Shown here one piece after another: positions 5,077 to 5,615 of a stretch of DNA of 5,615 nt (within the stretch, counting starts at the first letter, position 1; the number at the start of each line of letters is the position of its first letter). This DNA is from Actinomycetota bacterium (GTDB lineage Bacteria > Actinomycetota > Acidimicrobiia > Spongiisociales > UBA11373). The notes under the pieces are model-generated. The model was not told the DNA's origin. It ran no database searches and saw nothing but the letters and a program-made list of their open reading frames with translations. The DNA lies in the NCBI GenBank assembly GCA_030688105.1, contig JAUYIV010000408.1:1-5615 (forward strand), read 5' to 3'. The position numbers and the translations under genes were made by a program.

Positions 5077-5536
5077 GGAGAACGATTCTATGGACGAAGC
5101 CGACGTACCCCGCCCCGACCTCGTCACGGTCTCCGAAGCCGCGATCGATCCGGTGTTCCTGATCGATGCGGTGCGGAGGCCGGATGCGGGAGCGGTCGTA
5201 CTGTTCCTCGGCACGGTTCGGGATCATTCCGTGAGCCGTGAGGGGGTGACCCACCTCGAGTACGAGGCATACCGGGAGGTCGTGGAGGCGAAGATCCTCG
5301 AGATCGTCGCGGAGGTCCGCTCGCGGTGGGGCGTCGGCTCCATCGCGGCGGCCCACCGGGTCGGCTCGCTCGACGTCGGCGAGGACTCGGTGGGCGTCGC
5401 CGTCTCCGCCGAGCATCGTCCCGAGGCCTTCGCCGCGGCGCACCATCTCATCGACGAGCTCAAGAACCGTGCCCCCATCTGGAAGAAGGAGCATTGGGCG
5501 GGCGGAGCGGAGTGGGTCCGAGAGGGCCCTCGCTGA
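5075..5536 (+). CDS. moaE: Molybdopterin synthase catalytic subunit MoaE
   Basis: A 153-residue large subunit of molybdopterin synthase. With thiocarboxylated MoaD it inserts two sulfurs into cyclic pyranopterin monophosphate (precursor Z) to make molybdopterin in the cytoplasm. Family signatures are clear: GAVVLFLGTVRDHS (39-52, with conserved Arg49), LEYEAYREV (61-69), HRVGSLDVGEDSVGVAVSA (94-112) and LKNRAPIWKKE (129-139). Lys130 and Lys137 match the spacing of the two active-site lysines of E. coli MoaE (Lys119 and Lys126). The length is close to the usual 140-150 residues. Two starts are possible: the ATG at 5075, sharing the CATG with the divergent HtrA start, or the ATG at 5090 (148 residues), which has GGAG at 5077-5080 with a 9-base spacer. 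Catalytic residues are unaffected. No moaD or other moa gene is in the window. Confidence 0.95.
   Translation: MENDSMDEADVPRPDLVTVSEAAIDPVFLIDAVRRPDAGAVVLFLGTVRDHSVSREGVTHLEYEAYREVVEAKILEIVAEVRSRWGVGSIAAAHRVGSLDVGEDSVGVAVSAEHRPEAFAAAHHLIDELKNRAPIWKKEHWAGGAEWVREGPR
5077..5080 (+). promoter_or_regulatory. GGAG that would select the alternative moaE start at 5090
   Basis: GGAG lies nine bases before the in-frame ATG at 5090. If it is used, moaE loses its first five residues and its start codon no longer overlaps that of the HtrA gene. The ATG at 5075 has no comparable site. Confidence 0.35.
5085..5090 (-). promoter_or_regulatory. Candidate -10 box (TAGAAT) for a leaderless HtrA transcript
   Basis: The minus strand reads TAGAAT, then eight bases, then the HtrA ATG at 5076. 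That places transcription within one or two bases of the start codon, as in leaderless actinobacterial mRNAs, and there is no Shine-Dalgarno. The -35 position is GC-only with no match. The box lies inside the moaE coding sequence if moaE starts at 5075. Confidence 0.4.
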
Positions 5537-5547
5537 CGCTCGGGCCC
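5524..5547 (+). terminator. Possible GC stem-loop over the moaE stop codon
   Basis: GGGCCC at 5524-5529 can pair with GGGCCC at 5542-5547 across a 12-base loop that contains the TGA. Each arm is itself a palindrome, and there is no T-run. It may help end the moaE transcript, but it is weak compared with the stem at 2700-2724. Confidence 0.22.
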
Positions 5548-5551
5548 CGTC

Positions 5552-5579
5552 GACGGCCAAGGGCCGACGGTCTACGGCC
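5552..5579. repeat. Period-7 repeat downstream of moaE (GACGGCC-type)
   Basis: Steps of seven from 5552 give GACGGCC, AAGGGCC, GACGGTC and TACGGCC, four imperfect copies of an (N)ACGGCC unit. The unit is related to the GACGGG and (reverse complement) GATGGCC units of the tract at 426-523. It lies in the 79 bp after the moaE stop, where no gene is supported. Confidence 0.6.
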
Positions 5580-5615
5580 AGAGAGCATCATGGACGGCTC
5601 GGAGAGCCAATCACT

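Noticed and set aside
5524..5534. GC palindrome near the moaE stop considered as a recombination or attachment site.
   Set aside because: There is no tRNA gene, integrase or matching direct repeat in the window; it is better read as a weak stem-loop.
4505..5560. Minus-strand 351-codon frame overlapping both moaE and the HtrA gene.
   Set aside because: It has an Arg-rich low-complexity translation out of frame with both recognised genes and no motif; a high-GC shadow.
5590..5615. Possible start of a further plus-strand gene (ATG at 5590, reading MDGSESQS to the window edge).
   Set aside because: Only eight codons are visible, with a weak GAGAG upstream. That is too little to call.
1..5615. 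Search for CRISPR arrays, tRNA/rRNA genes, insertion-sequence ends and toxin-antitoxin or defence genes.
   Set aside because: No regularly spaced long repeats, no tRNA-like cloverleaf, no transposase motifs and no defence-type domains were seen on either strand.

Overview
The window is GC-rich with G/C-ending third codon positions, and its gene content points to a high-GC actinobacterium. The peroxiredoxin has the mycobacterial AhpE signature, there is a DUF2342/zincin_2 metalloprotease, and the membrane serine protease has the HtrA/PepD layout. The poor Shine-Dalgarno usage and heptameric intergenic repeats would fit Acidimicrobiia or a relative, but that finer placement is an inference.

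Layout. Positions 1-410 (+) hold the 3' end of an OmpR/PhoB-type response regulator cut by the window edge. A 117-bp convergent gap (411-527) is filled by period-7 degenerate repeats. Positions 528-989 (-) encode an AhpE-like peroxiredoxin carrying a BCP/PrxQ-type second cysteine. A 104-bp divergent region (990-1093) holds a GTACCG tandem direct repeat and a second heptamer tract. Positions 1094-2686 (+) encode a six-helix membrane PAS histidine kinase. The convergent gap 2687-2779 contains a perfect 10-bp stem-loop that looks like a bidirectional terminator and forms the left half of a REP-like element. Positions 5076 to 2780 (-) form a two-gene operon: an HtrA-like protease (5076-3844), then a zincin_2 metalloprotease (3847-2780), overlapping by four bases (GTGA). 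Positions 5075-5536 (+) encode MoaE, starting divergently at essentially the same base pairs as the HtrA gene. The last 79 bp hold a third heptamer tract and no supportable gene.

How it may work together. Apart from the peroxiredoxin, the set resembles the mycobacterial mprA-mprB-pepD-moaB2 neighbourhood: response regulator, sensor kinase, HtrA-type protease, molybdenum-cofactor gene. It is rearranged here, with a PAS-only membrane kinase, an inserted AhpE-like gene and a zincin coupled to the protease. The plausible reading is an envelope- and redox-stress locus with MoaE as a conserved passenger. Pairing of this regulator with this kinase is not proven, because the regulator's upstream side is outside the window. 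I found no clearly new multi-gene system. The most unusual material is non-coding: the heptamer tracts, the REP-like element, and the shared start region of the HtrA and moaE genes.
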